Assembly: GCA_020444415.1 (NCBI GenBank)
Contig: JAHLLA010000006.1
Coordinates: 99,586-163,585, forward strand
DNA: 64,000 nucleotides
From: Bacteroidota bacterium
GTDB lineage: Bacteria > Bacteroidota > Bacteroidia > Bacteroidales > F082
Direction: 5' to 3'
Made by a program: the position numbers and the translations under genes. Shown in pieces: positions 8,376 through 17,405 of the stretch. The first letter of the stretch is position 1; the number at the start of each line of letters is the position of its first letter. The notes beneath the pieces are model-generated. The model was not told where the DNA came from, searched no databases, and saw only the letters and a list, made by a program, of their open reading frames with translations.

Positions 8376-8936
8376 ATGAAACGATTGTTTGTCGCCATAA
8401 AAATAATACCCTGCCAGGAAATGCTGAACACCCTGTATGCCCTGAAAAAAGAATTGCAATATGAAAAAATAAACTGGGTAGACGAAAAAAACCTGCACTT
8501 CACCCTGAAGTTCCTCGGAAAAACAGACACATCCGAAATTGCAAATATTACCAAAACACTTGAAAACATTGCCCAAACGACAAAAGCAGTCGATATCAAA
8601 ATAGAAAACCTCGGTATCTTCGGCAGCCGCTACAACCCGCGGGTGATCTGGGCCGGCATTGAAAGTAGCGAGCCACTGCTCGCCCTCGGCGAAAATGTAC
8701 TGAATAAACTGGACGAAAAAGGCTTTAAACGCGACCGGCAGAATTTTGTGCCCCACATTACCCTCGGTCGCATCAAATATATACGCGACAAAAAACACCT
8801 GAAGGTTGTCATAGATAAAAACAAAGCCATCTGGCATCAGGATGACCATGTGGATTCATTTTATTTATACGAAAGCATGCTGAAACCTGAAGGGCCACAA
8901 TATAAAGTAGTTAAAGCATTTCATCTGCAAGATTAA
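8376..8936 (+). CDS. thpR: RNA 2',3'-cyclic phosphodiesterase (2H family)
   Basis: A 186-residue 2H phosphoesterase. The two HxTx motifs are visible as LHFTLKFLG (near residue 47) and PHITLGR (near residue 129); these His/Thr pairs form the active site. The family hydrolyses 2',3'-cyclic phosphates to 2'-phosphates and was first described as a 2'-5' RNA ligase. N-terminal KRLFVAIKI is typical. It is divergent from tRNA-Ala and stands alone. Confidence 0.9.
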   Translation: MKRLFVAIKIIPCQEMLNTLYALKKELQYEKINWVDEKNLHFTLKFLGKTDTSEIANITKTLENIAQTTKAVDIKIENLGIFGSRYNPRVIWAGIESSEPLLALGENVLNKLDEKGFKRDRQNFVPHITLGRIKYIRDKKHLKVVIDKNKAIWHQDDHVDSFYLYESMLKPEGPQYKVVKAFHLQD

Positions 8937-9061
8937 ACGCTGGAAATGGCCATACAGCATAGACTGGTTTTAAAAATATAAATGGACCGTACAACAAATA
9001 CCCGTATGAATAAGTTATTAGTTATAATTTTTTTACTTTAGCGTATCATTTTACAAGGAGC

Positions 9062-10018
9062 TTGAAAAGACACACATTATACATATTTTTAATTGCAAAT
9101 CTGTTACTTACAGGGCATTTAAGTGCGCAGCAGGCACCTATGTTCACCCAGTATAAGTACACCTACATGTTTTCAAACCCGGCATTTGCCGGCATGAGCG
9201 AAGGCATTTGCGTGAATGGTCTGCTGCGCGAACAATGGTCGGGTTTTAAAGATGCCGACGGTAACAAGGTGGCACCACAGGATCTTTTGATTACGGTTGA
9301 TTCGCCCATAAAAGTATTACATGGCGGGCTTGGTTTGTCCATCATACAGGATAAAATCGGCTTTGAAACCAATATCGGTGTGCAACTGGCATACGCTTTT
9401 CATGCTGAACTTTCTTTTGCCACACTTGGTATTGGGGCAGGTTTCAACCTCACGAACCGGACTATCGATTTCTCAAAGTTTAAACCGCTGGTTGAAGGCG
9501 ATCCCATTTTGTTAACCGCGGAAACCGGTGATATGCTGTTCGATGCCAATTTTGGTATTTTTCTGAGTTCACCCGGCAGGTACTATTTTGGTCTCTCGGC
9601 AATCAACTTGCTTGAGTCGGAAGGGAAAAATTTAGGTACCGATGATGGGGTTGTCAAATACAAAACCGACAGAACTTTTTTCTTAACAGGAGGATACACT
9701 TTTTACTTACCTGGCAATCCGAAATTTGAAATCGAAACCTCCGCGCTTATACAAAGTGATGTAGCTTCTACACAATATAATATATCAGGTGTCGTTAAAT
9801 ACAATAGCCGATTTTGGGGAGGTGTGAATTACCGTTTTCAGGAATCGGTGGGCTTACTGGTTGGAATGAGTGTTAAAAGTTTTAGTATCGGATACTCCTA
9901 CGACCTGAATATCATGGGCTTAGGAGTGCCCGGAAGCCACGAAGTAGCTTTAAATTATTGCTTTAAATTGAAACCTGATAGATCAAAAACCAGTTATAAG
10001 AATACGCGTTATTTATAA
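9062..10018 (+). CDS. PorP/SprF family T9SS outer-membrane protein
   Basis: A 318-residue protein with a signal peptide (about 1-22, ending LSAQ). The PorP/SprF start follows: PMFTQYKYTYMFSNPAFAGM. Many alternating beta strands follow, as expected for an outer-membrane barrel. In known systems these proteins assist T9SS function, anchor PorE-type complexes, or serve particular cargo (SprF with SprB). The start is TTG 9062: no ATG precedes the signal peptide in frame, and the next in-frame Met would remove it. It lies just upstream of gldK, as porP-type genes often do, with about 100 bases between. Confidence 0.88.
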   Translation: MKRHTLYIFLIANLLLTGHLSAQQAPMFTQYKYTYMFSNPAFAGMSEGICVNGLLREQWSGFKDADGNKVAPQDLLITVDSPIKVLHGGLGLSIIQDKIGFETNIGVQLAYAFHAELSFATLGIGAGFNLTNRTIDFSKFKPLVEGDPILLTAETGDMLFDANFGIFLSSPGRYYFGLSAINLLESEGKNLGTDDGVVKYKTDRTFFLTGGYTFYLPGNPKFEIETSALIQSDVASTQYNISGVVKYNSRFWGGVNYRFQESVGLLVGMSVKSFSIGYSYDLNIMGLGVPGSHEVALNYCFKLKPDRSKTSYKNTRYL

Positions 10019-10065
10019 AAGATAATATATAAGTTACTGTATATAGGTTTAATAGTTTTATTTTT

Positions 10066-10073
10066 TATTTTTG
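10066..10073 (+). promoter_or_regulatory. Candidate -7 box before gldK
   Basis: TATTTTTG fits TAnnTTTG, 43 bases before the gldK start. A correctly spaced -33 TTTG is not evident (GTTTA at 10047-10051 is nearest), so gldK could also be read through from the porP-like gene. Confidence 0.35.
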
Positions 10074-10115
10074 GCGCTTTATTAAGAAAATCGAAGAATT
10101 TGCAATAAATCAATT

Positions 10116-11495
10116 ATGATCATAATGAAAAGACTGATTTTATACTTGTCTGTGATGATTTTTCTTGCAAGCTGTAACAGCTCAGGAAATGGTGAGTTAG
10201 TAGGTACACGGCAAAAATCAAAACCCTTTTATCAACCTGATCCGTATGGAATGGCATTCGTGCCTCAGGGTAGTTTTACAATGGGAGGTGCCGATGAAGA
10301 TATAACCCATAGCAATTTAACACAGCCAAAAACGGTTTCCGTAGCTGCGTTTTATATGGATCAAACGGAAATTACCAATGATGAGTACAGGCAGTTTGTG
10401 TATTGGGTAAGAGACTCCATTGCACGCACCATTCTCGGCGATGTTAGGCCTGAGGAATTCCTCATTGAAGAAAACCCTGAAACAGGTGAAATTTATGATC
10501 CCCCGTTTTTAAACTGGAAAACTGAGATCGAATGGAATAGTGAAGACATGGATGTCCGTGATGCACTCGAAGAAATGTATCTGCCTGTCCATGAAAGATA
10601 TTTCAGACGTAAAGAAATAGATACCCGTAAACTGATGTATGAATATTACTGGGTAGATTTACATGCTGCTGCTAAAAAAGATTTTTCAGAAGGTGGCGAT
10701 TACCGCGATGCTGGTTTGGCCAACAGGCCGCAGGGATTGCGCGACAGATCCGTATATGTAAGAAAAGAAACCATTGGTGTGTATCCTGATACCTTGTGCT
10801 GGATCCATGATTATACCTATTCATTTAACGATCCCCTAACCAAACAATATTTCTGGCACCCTGCTTACGACAATTACCCGGTAGTAGGTGTCAACTGGAA
10901 ACAGGCAAGGGCATTTTGTATTTGGCGAACAGAATTAATGAACAGCTATTTAAGGTCGCAAAAGGGTCAGGCTTCGCTTGCAGAATTCCGCCTGCCTACC
11001 GAGGCCGAGTGGGAATGGGCTGCCCTGGGTGGATACTCATTGAATCCATATCCATGGGGAGGACCTTACACACGAAATGAAAAAGGCTGTTTCCTGGCCA
11101 ACTTTAAACCTTTACGTGGTAATTACCTGGCCGATGGCGGACTACGAACTATTATTGTAGCACATTTCCCACCCAACGACTGGGATTTATATGATATGGC
11201 AGGTAATGTGGCAGAATGGACCAACAGTGCATTCGATCCTTTGTCATACAACATCACATGGGATATGAACCCCAACTATACCTACAATTCTAAAGAGGAT
11301 GATCCACCAGTGATGAAAAGAAAAGTAGTTCGCGGAGGCTCATGGAAGGATATTGCATATTATATACAGTTATCTACAAGAGCATACGAATATGAAGATA
11401 CAACCAAATCATATATCGGATTCAGAACCGTTCAACCATATCTGGGCAGAAATAAAGGTGATAACCCCAATAAAGCTTCCCGTATATACAATTAG
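10116..11495 (+). CDS. gldK: T9SS/gliding lipoprotein GldK
   Basis: A 459-residue outer-membrane lipoprotein of the T9SS core. The lipobox FLASC places the lipidated Cys at residue 20. The body is a formylglycine-generating-enzyme (SUMF1) fold: FVPQGSFTMGGADED near residue 50, LPTEAEWEWAALGG near 290, GNVAEWTNSAF near 365, and VVRGGSW near 407. GldK forms a periplasmic ring with GldN under the outer membrane. The SUMF1 fold is structural here, not an enzyme. ATG 10116 or 10125 are both possible; the lipobox works with either. First of gldKLMN. Confidence 0.95.
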   Translation: MIIMKRLILYLSVMIFLASCNSSGNGELVGTRQKSKPFYQPDPYGMAFVPQGSFTMGGADEDITHSNLTQPKTVSVAAFYMDQTEITNDEYRQFVYWVRDSIARTILGDVRPEEFLIEENPETGEIYDPPFLNWKTEIEWNSEDMDVRDALEEMYLPVHERYFRRKEIDTRKLMYEYYWVDLHAAAKKDFSEGGDYRDAGLANRPQGLRDRSVYVRKETIGVYPDTLCWIHDYTYSFNDPLTKQYFWHPAYDNYPVVGVNWKQARAFCIWRTELMNSYLRSQKGQASLAEFRLPTEAEWEWAALGGYSLNPYPWGGPYTRNEKGCFLANFKPLRGNYLADGGLRTIIVAHFPPNDWDLYDMAGNVAEWTNSAFDPLSYNITWDMNPNYTYNSKEDDPPVMKRKVVRGGSWKDIAYYIQLSTRAYEYEDTTKSYIGFRTVQPYLGRNKGDNPNKASRIYN

Positions 11496-11533
11496 CATTT
11501 AAACCAAACAAAATAAAGTAAAAAGAAATTATC

Positions 11534-12535
11534 ATGGGCTTATTTGATTTCACAAGAACAAGACGTTACAGACAATTTATGGCCAAAGTTTATGGCCTGG
11601 GTGCATCAGTAGTTTTGATTGGTGCTTTGTTTAAAATTAACCACTACCCTTATGCGGATATCATGCTGATCGTAGGCCTCGGAACAGAGGCTATCATCTT
11701 CTTCTTTTCTGCATTTGAACCACCGCATACAGAACCTGACTGGAGCCTGGTATATCCGGAACTGGCAGGAATGTATCATGGTGTGGAAGGAACCGGATTA
11801 AAGAAAAGAAAATCGCCAACGGAGCAACTTGACGAAATGTTTGAAAAAGCAAAAGTCGATCAGGATGTAATCGAAAAGCTGGGGCTGGGAATGGAAAAGC
11901 TCTCTGAAAATGCCAGCCAGCTTGGCAAACTTTCAGATGCTTCCGTGGTAACCAGCGAGTTTACAGCCAACTTATCTTCAGCCAGTACATCTGCCAAAGC
12001 CTTTGGCGAGGCAGTAGCTAAAGATATGGACGCTACCAATGAATATGGCGAAAGCCTCAAGTCAGTAAAAGAAGGTGCAGGTTCGCTCGCAACGGCTTAT
12101 ACACAAGCCGCCGATATTCTTAAAGGAGACATGAACACAACCGAGCAATTTGCCGAAACCGTAAAAAGTGCGACCGAATCAGCACAGAGCCTGGCAAACA
12201 GCTATGCAAAATCAGCCGAAATCTTATCTAAATCTGTTTCTGCATTGGATTTTACAGCAGTTGAAGGCGATGCCTACAACCAGCAGTTACGTAAGATATC
12301 TGAAAATCTCGCTGCCCTGAATGCTATTTATGAAATTCAGCTAAGAGGTACAAATGAAGCGGTTGAATCTACTGATAAACTCCAGGGAACCATGAATTCA
12401 TTCCTTGAAAAACTGGAGCAGTCAACGGCATCAACATCGCAATTCACAAGTCAGATGGCAACTTTATCTGAAAGGATGAGTTCACTTAATAAAGTATATG
12501 GAAATATGCTGACAGCCATGAATATTAACGGTTAA
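11534..12535 (+). CDS. gldL: T9SS/gliding motor protein GldL
   Basis: A 333-residue inner-membrane protein with two N-terminal helices (about 17-34 and 40-60) and a long Ala/Ser/Thr-rich, probably coiled-coil cytoplasmic region (about 100-333). Charged residues inside or near the helices (Lys34, His37, Glu52 in GLGTEAIIFFF) match the conserved residues of the GldL proton channel, which with GldM powers T9SS secretion and gliding. It starts 38 bases after gldK. Length is somewhat above the roughly 215-310 residues usual for the family, with the extra length in the C-terminal repeats. Confidence 0.94.
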   Translation: MGLFDFTRTRRYRQFMAKVYGLGASVVLIGALFKINHYPYADIMLIVGLGTEAIIFFFSAFEPPHTEPDWSLVYPELAGMYHGVEGTGLKKRKSPTEQLDEMFEKAKVDQDVIEKLGLGMEKLSENASQLGKLSDASVVTSEFTANLSSASTSAKAFGEAVAKDMDATNEYGESLKSVKEGAGSLATAYTQAADILKGDMNTTEQFAETVKSATESAQSLANSYAKSAEILSKSVSALDFTAVEGDAYNQQLRKISENLAALNAIYEIQLRGTNEAVESTDKLQGTMNSFLEKLEQSTASTSQFTSQMATLSERMSSLNKVYGNMLTAMNING

Positions 12536-12585
12536 ATATCAAAACGTTAATATGCAATTATTCATCAAACTAAAAAAACAAGAAT

Positions 12586-14235
12586 ATGGCTGGATATAAG
12601 GAAACCCCACGGCAAAAAATGATTGCCATGATGTACCTCGTCCTTACGGCATTGTTGGCTTTAAATGTCTCGAAAGAAATTTTAGACGCGTTTCTTGTAG
12701 TGAACAAATCAATGGAATCAACCAATGAGAGCATCGCTGCAAAATCCCGTCAGATGTATACCACTTTTGAGAACCAGTATACAATGAATCAGGAAAAGGT
12801 AGGCCCTTTCTGGGAAGAAGCCCAGAATGTCAAAGAAAAGTCAACAGAACTTATTAATTATCTGGAAGACTTAAAATTGGAATTGGTGGCTGTTGCCGAG
12901 CGTAAAACAGAGGAAGAAGTGTTGGAATTGTATTATACAGATACGGTTATGCACGGGGAGCGAAAAAAAATGCTCATGCTGAATAAGGTACCTACAAAGG
13001 ATAAATACGACGCAACCACAAATTTCATGGTACGTCCCGGAGATGAAGGTGAGGCATATGTGCTAAGTGCCAAAATGGATGAATACAGGAAAATGATCCT
13101 GGATGCCATGAATTTACCAGCGGATGACAAAACAGTAGGATTGATCACCAATATGGAAGGTATCGTCTATAGAAATGCTGACGGACAGAGACAGGATTGG
13201 GAATTTCACAACTTTTACCACACCATTCTAGCTGCCGATGTAACCATCATCAATAAAATTATACAGGAAGTGCGTTCTTCAGAATTTAACGCTATTGTTC
13301 ACCTGTATCGATCCATTAGTGAGCAGGATTTCAAATTCGGAGATATCGCTGCGAAGATTATTCCGAAAAGCACTTACATTTTTAAAGGTCAGCAATATGA
13401 GGCCGATGTACTAGTAGCTGCATTCGATCAAAACCTGGATGCAACGATAAAAATCGTTCATGGTGCTGATTCAATTACAGCTGCAAACATCAACCAGGCA
13501 CAGGTATATGAAGGTCAGGCCGGTTTCGGAAGACTTGAGTTTCCTGCAAATAGGGAAGGCGTGCAGAAATATGCAGGTGTTATCGAGCTGGTAGATCCTG
13601 AAACCAATCAGATGACGCCCTATCCATTCCGGGGTGAATACATTGTAGCGCCGCCGGCATTAACCGTGTCACCATTAAAAATGAACGTGTTTTATATCGG
13701 CGTTAAAAACCCTGTTTCGATATCTGCACCGGGTATCCCGATGGATAAAGTTACTACAAGTATTTCCGTAGGTAAATTATATAAGGATCCGCAAAGCGCT
13801 AATTATATTGTAGAAGTACCTAAAGGAGAAAATCAAGCCATTGTAAGTGCGACCGCCAATATTGATGGAAACCGGTTTTCACTGGGGCAGATGGAATTCC
13901 GTGTAAAACGGGTGCCTACGCCAACTGCTATGATTGCTGGTCAAACCGGTGGTAAAATTGACAAAAATGCCTTATTGGCAGCCGGCGCAATCATTCCTGA
14001 TATGAAAGACTTTGAATTCGACCTGTATTTTGAAGTAACTGGATTTACTTTTGCTACCATTATTAATGGCGACTGGATTCCGAAAAACGTGAGCGGTAAC
14101 CGTTTCAATAGCGAAATAAATGGGATTATCCGTAACGGAAGGTCAAATCAAAAGTTTTTCTTTGAAAATATTCAGGCAAAAGGACCGGATGGAACCGTGA
14201 GAAGTTTGAATCCAATTAACCTCGAATTACAATAA
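12586..14235 (+). CDS. gldM: T9SS/gliding motor protein GldM
   Basis: A 549-residue protein with a short cytoplasmic N-terminus (KETPRQKMIAMMYLVLTALL), one inner-membrane helix and a long periplasmic part made of four domains, the last around 430-549. GldM dimers surround and are driven by the GldL motor and reach across the periplasm to GldK/GldN. MAGYKETPRQKMI is the family start signature. It follows gldL by 50 bases and precedes gldN by 14. Confidence 0.95.
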   Translation: MAGYKETPRQKMIAMMYLVLTALLALNVSKEILDAFLVVNKSMESTNESIAAKSRQMYTTFENQYTMNQEKVGPFWEEAQNVKEKSTELINYLEDLKLELVAVAERKTEEEVLELYYTDTVMHGERKKMLMLNKVPTKDKYDATTNFMVRPGDEGEAYVLSAKMDEYRKMILDAMNLPADDKTVGLITNMEGIVYRNADGQRQDWEFHNFYHTILAADVTIINKIIQEVRSSEFNAIVHLYRSISEQDFKFGDIAAKIIPKSTYIFKGQQYEADVLVAAFDQNLDATIKIVHGADSITAANINQAQVYEGQAGFGRLEFPANREGVQKYAGVIELVDPETNQMTPYPFRGEYIVAPPALTVSPLKMNVFYIGVKNPVSISAPGIPMDKVTTSISVGKLYKDPQSANYIVEVPKGENQAIVSATANIDGNRFSLGQMEFRVKRVPTPTAMIAGQTGGKIDKNALLAAGAIIPDMKDFEFDLYFEVTGFTFATIINGDWIPKNVSGNRFNSEINGIIRNGRSNQKFFFENIQAKGPDGTVRSLNPINLELQ

Positions 14236-14249
14236 AAAATAATCAAAAG

Positions 14250-15092
14250 ATGAAAAAAATAATTCTTTCTATACTGACTCTTACCCTGTTGATCTCATTC
14301 GATAGCGTGGGTCAGATCATAGATGATGCACCTATGGATGGATTGTTTGCAACAGAAGATCTGGCAAACAAAGAGCCGATTCCTAATCCAACCATCCGCA
14401 GGGCTGATGTGATGTGGTCGAAAAGAATATGGAGAGAAATTGATTTTAGGCAAAAATTCAACCAGAAATTTTATTTTCCCATTGATCCCCAGCAAAACTG
14501 GAAATCATTTATAACCATCGTATTGGATGGATTAAAAGAGGGTGAATTAACAGCCTACGATATTTCAAATACCGATGAATTATTGGTACCTCTCACATAT
14601 AATGAAATTATTGCAAGAGAAACCTTCGAAGACTACCGGGTGATGAGACGCCCATATCCTCCTTACGAGGAGTTTGATACAATTATCTATACCGAATTCG
14701 ACCCGACAAAGGTGATGCGGTTAAGGATTAAAGAAGACTGGTATTTCGACAGGCAACGTTCGCAGATGATGGTACGCATACAGGCATTATGCCCGGTAAT
14801 GATCAAAGAAAGAAATGGCGAAGAAATTACATTGCCTTTATTCTGGGTATCCTACCAGGAAGCACGAAATTTATTTGCGAATTCACTCGTGTTTAATAAC
14901 TATAATTCAGCTATGAGATTGTCGTACGATGAAGTGTTCTGGAAACGATTGTTCGACAGTTATATTTATAAAGAGCAAAATGTGTACGACCGGCGAATAT
15001 CACAATATGCTACCGGTGTCGATGCATTGTTGGAAGCTGAACGAATTAAAATTGAAATGCAAAGATTTGAAGAAGATCTTTGGGAATATTAA
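14250..15092 (+). CDS. gldN: T9SS/gliding protein GldN
   Basis: A 280-residue periplasmic protein with a signal peptide (about 1-21, ending SVGQ), then the GldN/PorN domain with IRRADVMWSKRIWREIDFR and LPLFWVSYQEARN. It forms the GldK-GldN ring of the T9SS. It is the last gene of the gldKLMN unit and is followed by a strong rho-independent terminator. Confidence 0.95.
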   Translation: MKKIILSILTLTLLISFDSVGQIIDDAPMDGLFATEDLANKEPIPNPTIRRADVMWSKRIWREIDFRQKFNQKFYFPIDPQQNWKSFITIVLDGLKEGELTAYDISNTDELLVPLTYNEIIARETFEDYRVMRRPYPPYEEFDTIIYTEFDPTKVMRLRIKEDWYFDRQRSQMMVRIQALCPVMIKERNGEEITLPLFWVSYQEARNLFANSLVFNNYNSAMRLSYDEVFWKRLFDSYIYKEQNVYDRRISQYATGVDALLEAERIKIEMQRFEEDLWEY

Positions 15093-15112
15093 TAAGCCCT
15101 TAATATATTTCA

Positions 15113-15141
15113 AACTCCTCAATTTCGAGGAGTTTTTTTTT
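15113..15141 (+). terminator. Rho-independent terminator after gldN
   Basis: AACTCCTC (15113-15120) pairs perfectly with GAGGAGTT (15127-15134) around a six-base loop and runs into nine T. It closes the gldKLMN unit. Confidence 0.9.
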
Positions 15142-15155
15142 GGCCGTAATTAACC

Positions 15156-15163
15156 TAAATTTG
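15156..15163 (+). promoter_or_regulatory. Candidate -7 box before recG
   Basis: TAAATTTG fits TAnnTTTG, 14 bases before the recG ATG and directly after the gldN terminator. The nearest TTTG upstream is only 13 bases away, short for a -33 element. Confidence 0.35.
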
Positions 15164-15177
15164 TAGAGACTCAAATA

Positions 15178-17286
15178 ATGGTAAAAGATATATTCGATAC
15201 ACATATTACCTACTTAAAAGGGGTGGGTCCTAAAAAGGCTAAATTGCTGGTGGATGAATTGGATATCCATACTTTCAATGATCTCATCAACTATTTCCCA
15301 TTTCGTTATGTCGATAAAAGCAAATTCTATAAAGTAAAAGACATCACTACGGATGCCGTTTGGTTCCAGTTGAAAGGTACCATAACAAATATGACCAGCG
15401 TTGGCGATAAAAGAACACGTTATATCACGGCTAAATTTCTGGATGAAACAGGTAGCATCGACCTGGTGTGGTTTAGGGGACTCAAATGGATTAAGTCGCA
15501 ATTTGTACCGGAAAAAAAATATGTAGTATTCGGAAAGCCATCAGTTTTTAAAAACCATTTCAATTTCGTTCATCCTGAAGTTGAGGAATTCGAAAAAGTG
15601 CAGCAGGATATTTCACTCAACCGGCTGGAAGGCATTTATAACTCATCTGAAAAACTTAAAAATTCAGGACTGGGAAGCAAAGGTTTTAGCCGGATCATAA
15701 AGCAATTGTTAAATCAAACGGCGGAACAGATCAAGGAGTCGTTGCCGGAGTATATTGTAAAGCATTATCATCTTTTGGATCGAAAAACAGCCCTGGTAAA
15801 CATTCATTTCCCGGCGAATCCTAACATTATTGAAAAAGCCAGACACAGGCTCAAATTTGAGGAACTGCTGCTGGTACACCTGCAGATATTGCAGCAAAAG
15901 CACCATCTCAAACTAAAGTTTCGGGGTCATGTATTCGAAAAGGTCGGAAACTATCTGAATGAGTTTTACAACAAGCATTTGCCATTTGAATTGACAAATG
16001 CCCAAAAAAGGGTGATCAAGGAAATCAGGACGGATATAAAATCGGGTAAGCAGATGAATCGGTTGTTGCAGGGAGATGTAGGCAGTGGAAAAACACTGGT
16101 GGCCTTGATGAATATGCTGATTGCCATTGATAATGGTTTCCAGGCCTGCCTGATGGCCCCTACCGAGATACTTGCCAAGCAGCATTATGCTACACTTACC
16201 AATATGTTAGGAAATATGGAAATTTCCATTGAATTGCTGACAGGTTCAAGACCGCAAAAGGAAAGGACAATAATCCATCAAAACCTACAGGATGGAAGCT
16301 TGCAGATATTGATCGGAACACATGCCGTTATTGAAGATACGGTTCAGTTCAACAACCTCGGATTCGTGGTAATTGATGAACAGCATCGGTTTGGTGTGGA
16401 ACAACGGGCCCGTTTGTGGAAGAAGAATGATATTCCACCGCATATTCTTGTCATGACTGCAACACCGATTCCCCGTACCCTGGCCATGACGGTATACGGC
16501 AACCTGGATGTTTCTATTATTGATGAACTTCCTCCCGGAAGAAAGCCAGTAAAAACGCTGCACTATTGGGAATCGAAACGTTTGAGAGTATATGGATTTA
16601 TGCGGCAGCAGATCAAAGAAGGGCGTCAGATATACGTTGTATTTCCACTAATTTCAGAATCGGAGAAACTGGATTTAAGGAACCTGATGGAAGGCTTTGA
16701 AACTATTGTGAAGGAATTTCCGCCACCCGAATACCAGGTGAGTGTGGTTCATGGCAAGTTGAAAAGCAAGGAAAAAGACGTCGAAATGAAGCGATTCGTT
16801 GACGGGGTGACGGATATCATGGTTTCTACAACCGTAATTGAAGTGGGCGTGGATGTACCCAATGCTTCTGTTATGATCATTGAAAATGCCGAACGTTTCG
16901 GACTTTCTCAATTGCACCAGCTCAGGGGCAGGGTTGGCCGTGGGGCGGAGCAATCCTGGTGTATCCTCATGTCAGGTAATAAGCTGTCCAATGAAGGCCG
17001 GAAACGGCTTGAAGTGATGGTGGGTACAAACGATGGCTTCAAAATTGCAGAAGCCGACCTCCAATTGCGTGGGCCTGGTGATTTACAGGGAACCCAGCAA
17101 TCAGGGGTGCTCGATTTTAAAATTGCTAACCTGGCCAGTGATGGCGAACTCGTTGTCAAAACAAATAAAATTGCAGGCCATATCCTCAAAAAGGATGCTC
17201 CCCTTGTCCTACCTGAGAATAAATTATTAAAAGAACAATTGGAATTGATCAGGAAAGGTGGCCAGAATTGGGGAAGAATTTCGTAA
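15178..17286 (+). CDS. recG: ATP-dependent DNA helicase RecG
   Basis: A 702-residue superfamily 2 helicase that remodels stalled forks and branched DNA. A wedge OB domain lies near residues 60-165 (start signature YLKGVGPKKA). Walker A is GDVGSGKT near 301, the DExH box is DEQHRFG near 400, MTATPIPRTLAMT is motif III, and VSTTVIEVGVDVPNA plus QLRGRVGRG are motifs V and VI. The C-terminal LRGPGDLQGTQQSG is the RecG-specific tail. It stands alone between two promoters. Confidence 0.97.
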   Translation: MVKDIFDTHITYLKGVGPKKAKLLVDELDIHTFNDLINYFPFRYVDKSKFYKVKDITTDAVWFQLKGTITNMTSVGDKRTRYITAKFLDETGSIDLVWFRGLKWIKSQFVPEKKYVVFGKPSVFKNHFNFVHPEVEEFEKVQQDISLNRLEGIYNSSEKLKNSGLGSKGFSRIIKQLLNQTAEQIKESLPEYIVKHYHLLDRKTALVNIHFPANPNIIEKARHRLKFEELLLVHLQILQQKHHLKLKFRGHVFEKVGNYLNEFYNKHLPFELTNAQKRVIKEIRTDIKSGKQMNRLLQGDVGSGKTLVALMNMLIAIDNGFQACLMAPTEILAKQHYATLTNMLGNMEISIELLTGSRPQKERTIIHQNLQDGSLQILIGTHAVIEDTVQFNNLGFVVIDEQHRFGVEQRARLWKKNDIPPHILVMTATPIPRTLAMTVYGNLDVSIIDELPPGRKPVKTLHYWESKRLRVYGFMRQQIKEGRQIYVVFPLISESEKLDLRNLMEGFETIVKEFPPPEYQVSVVHGKLKSKEKDVEMKRFVDGVTDIMVSTTVIEVGVDVPNASVMIIENAERFGLSQLHQLRGRVGRGAEQSWCILMSGNKLSNEGRKRLEVMVGTNDGFKIAEADLQLRGPGDLQGTQQSGVLDFKIANLASDGELVVKTNKIAGHILKKDAPLVLPENKLLKEQLELIRKGGQNWGRIS

Positions 17287-17369
17287 GACCATCAAATTAG
17301 AGATGCTACAAATCAGCAACAGCATTAATGATTCAACAGTAATGATTTCATTCTGAATGCATTTATCCT

Positions 17370-17377
17370 TACTTTTG
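17370..17377 (+). promoter_or_regulatory. Candidate -7 box before pheT
   Basis: TACTTTTG matches TAnnTTTG, 28 bases before the pheT ATG. No well-spaced -33 TTTG is visible. Confidence 0.4.
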
Positions 17378-17405
17378 CATTTCGTTAAAATTTATGAATA
17401 CGTAA

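Noticed and set aside
8337..8849. 170-codon minus-strand ORF over thpR
   Set aside because: Shadow of thpR, whose HxTx motifs are intact; the aromatic-rich translation is typical of antisense frames.
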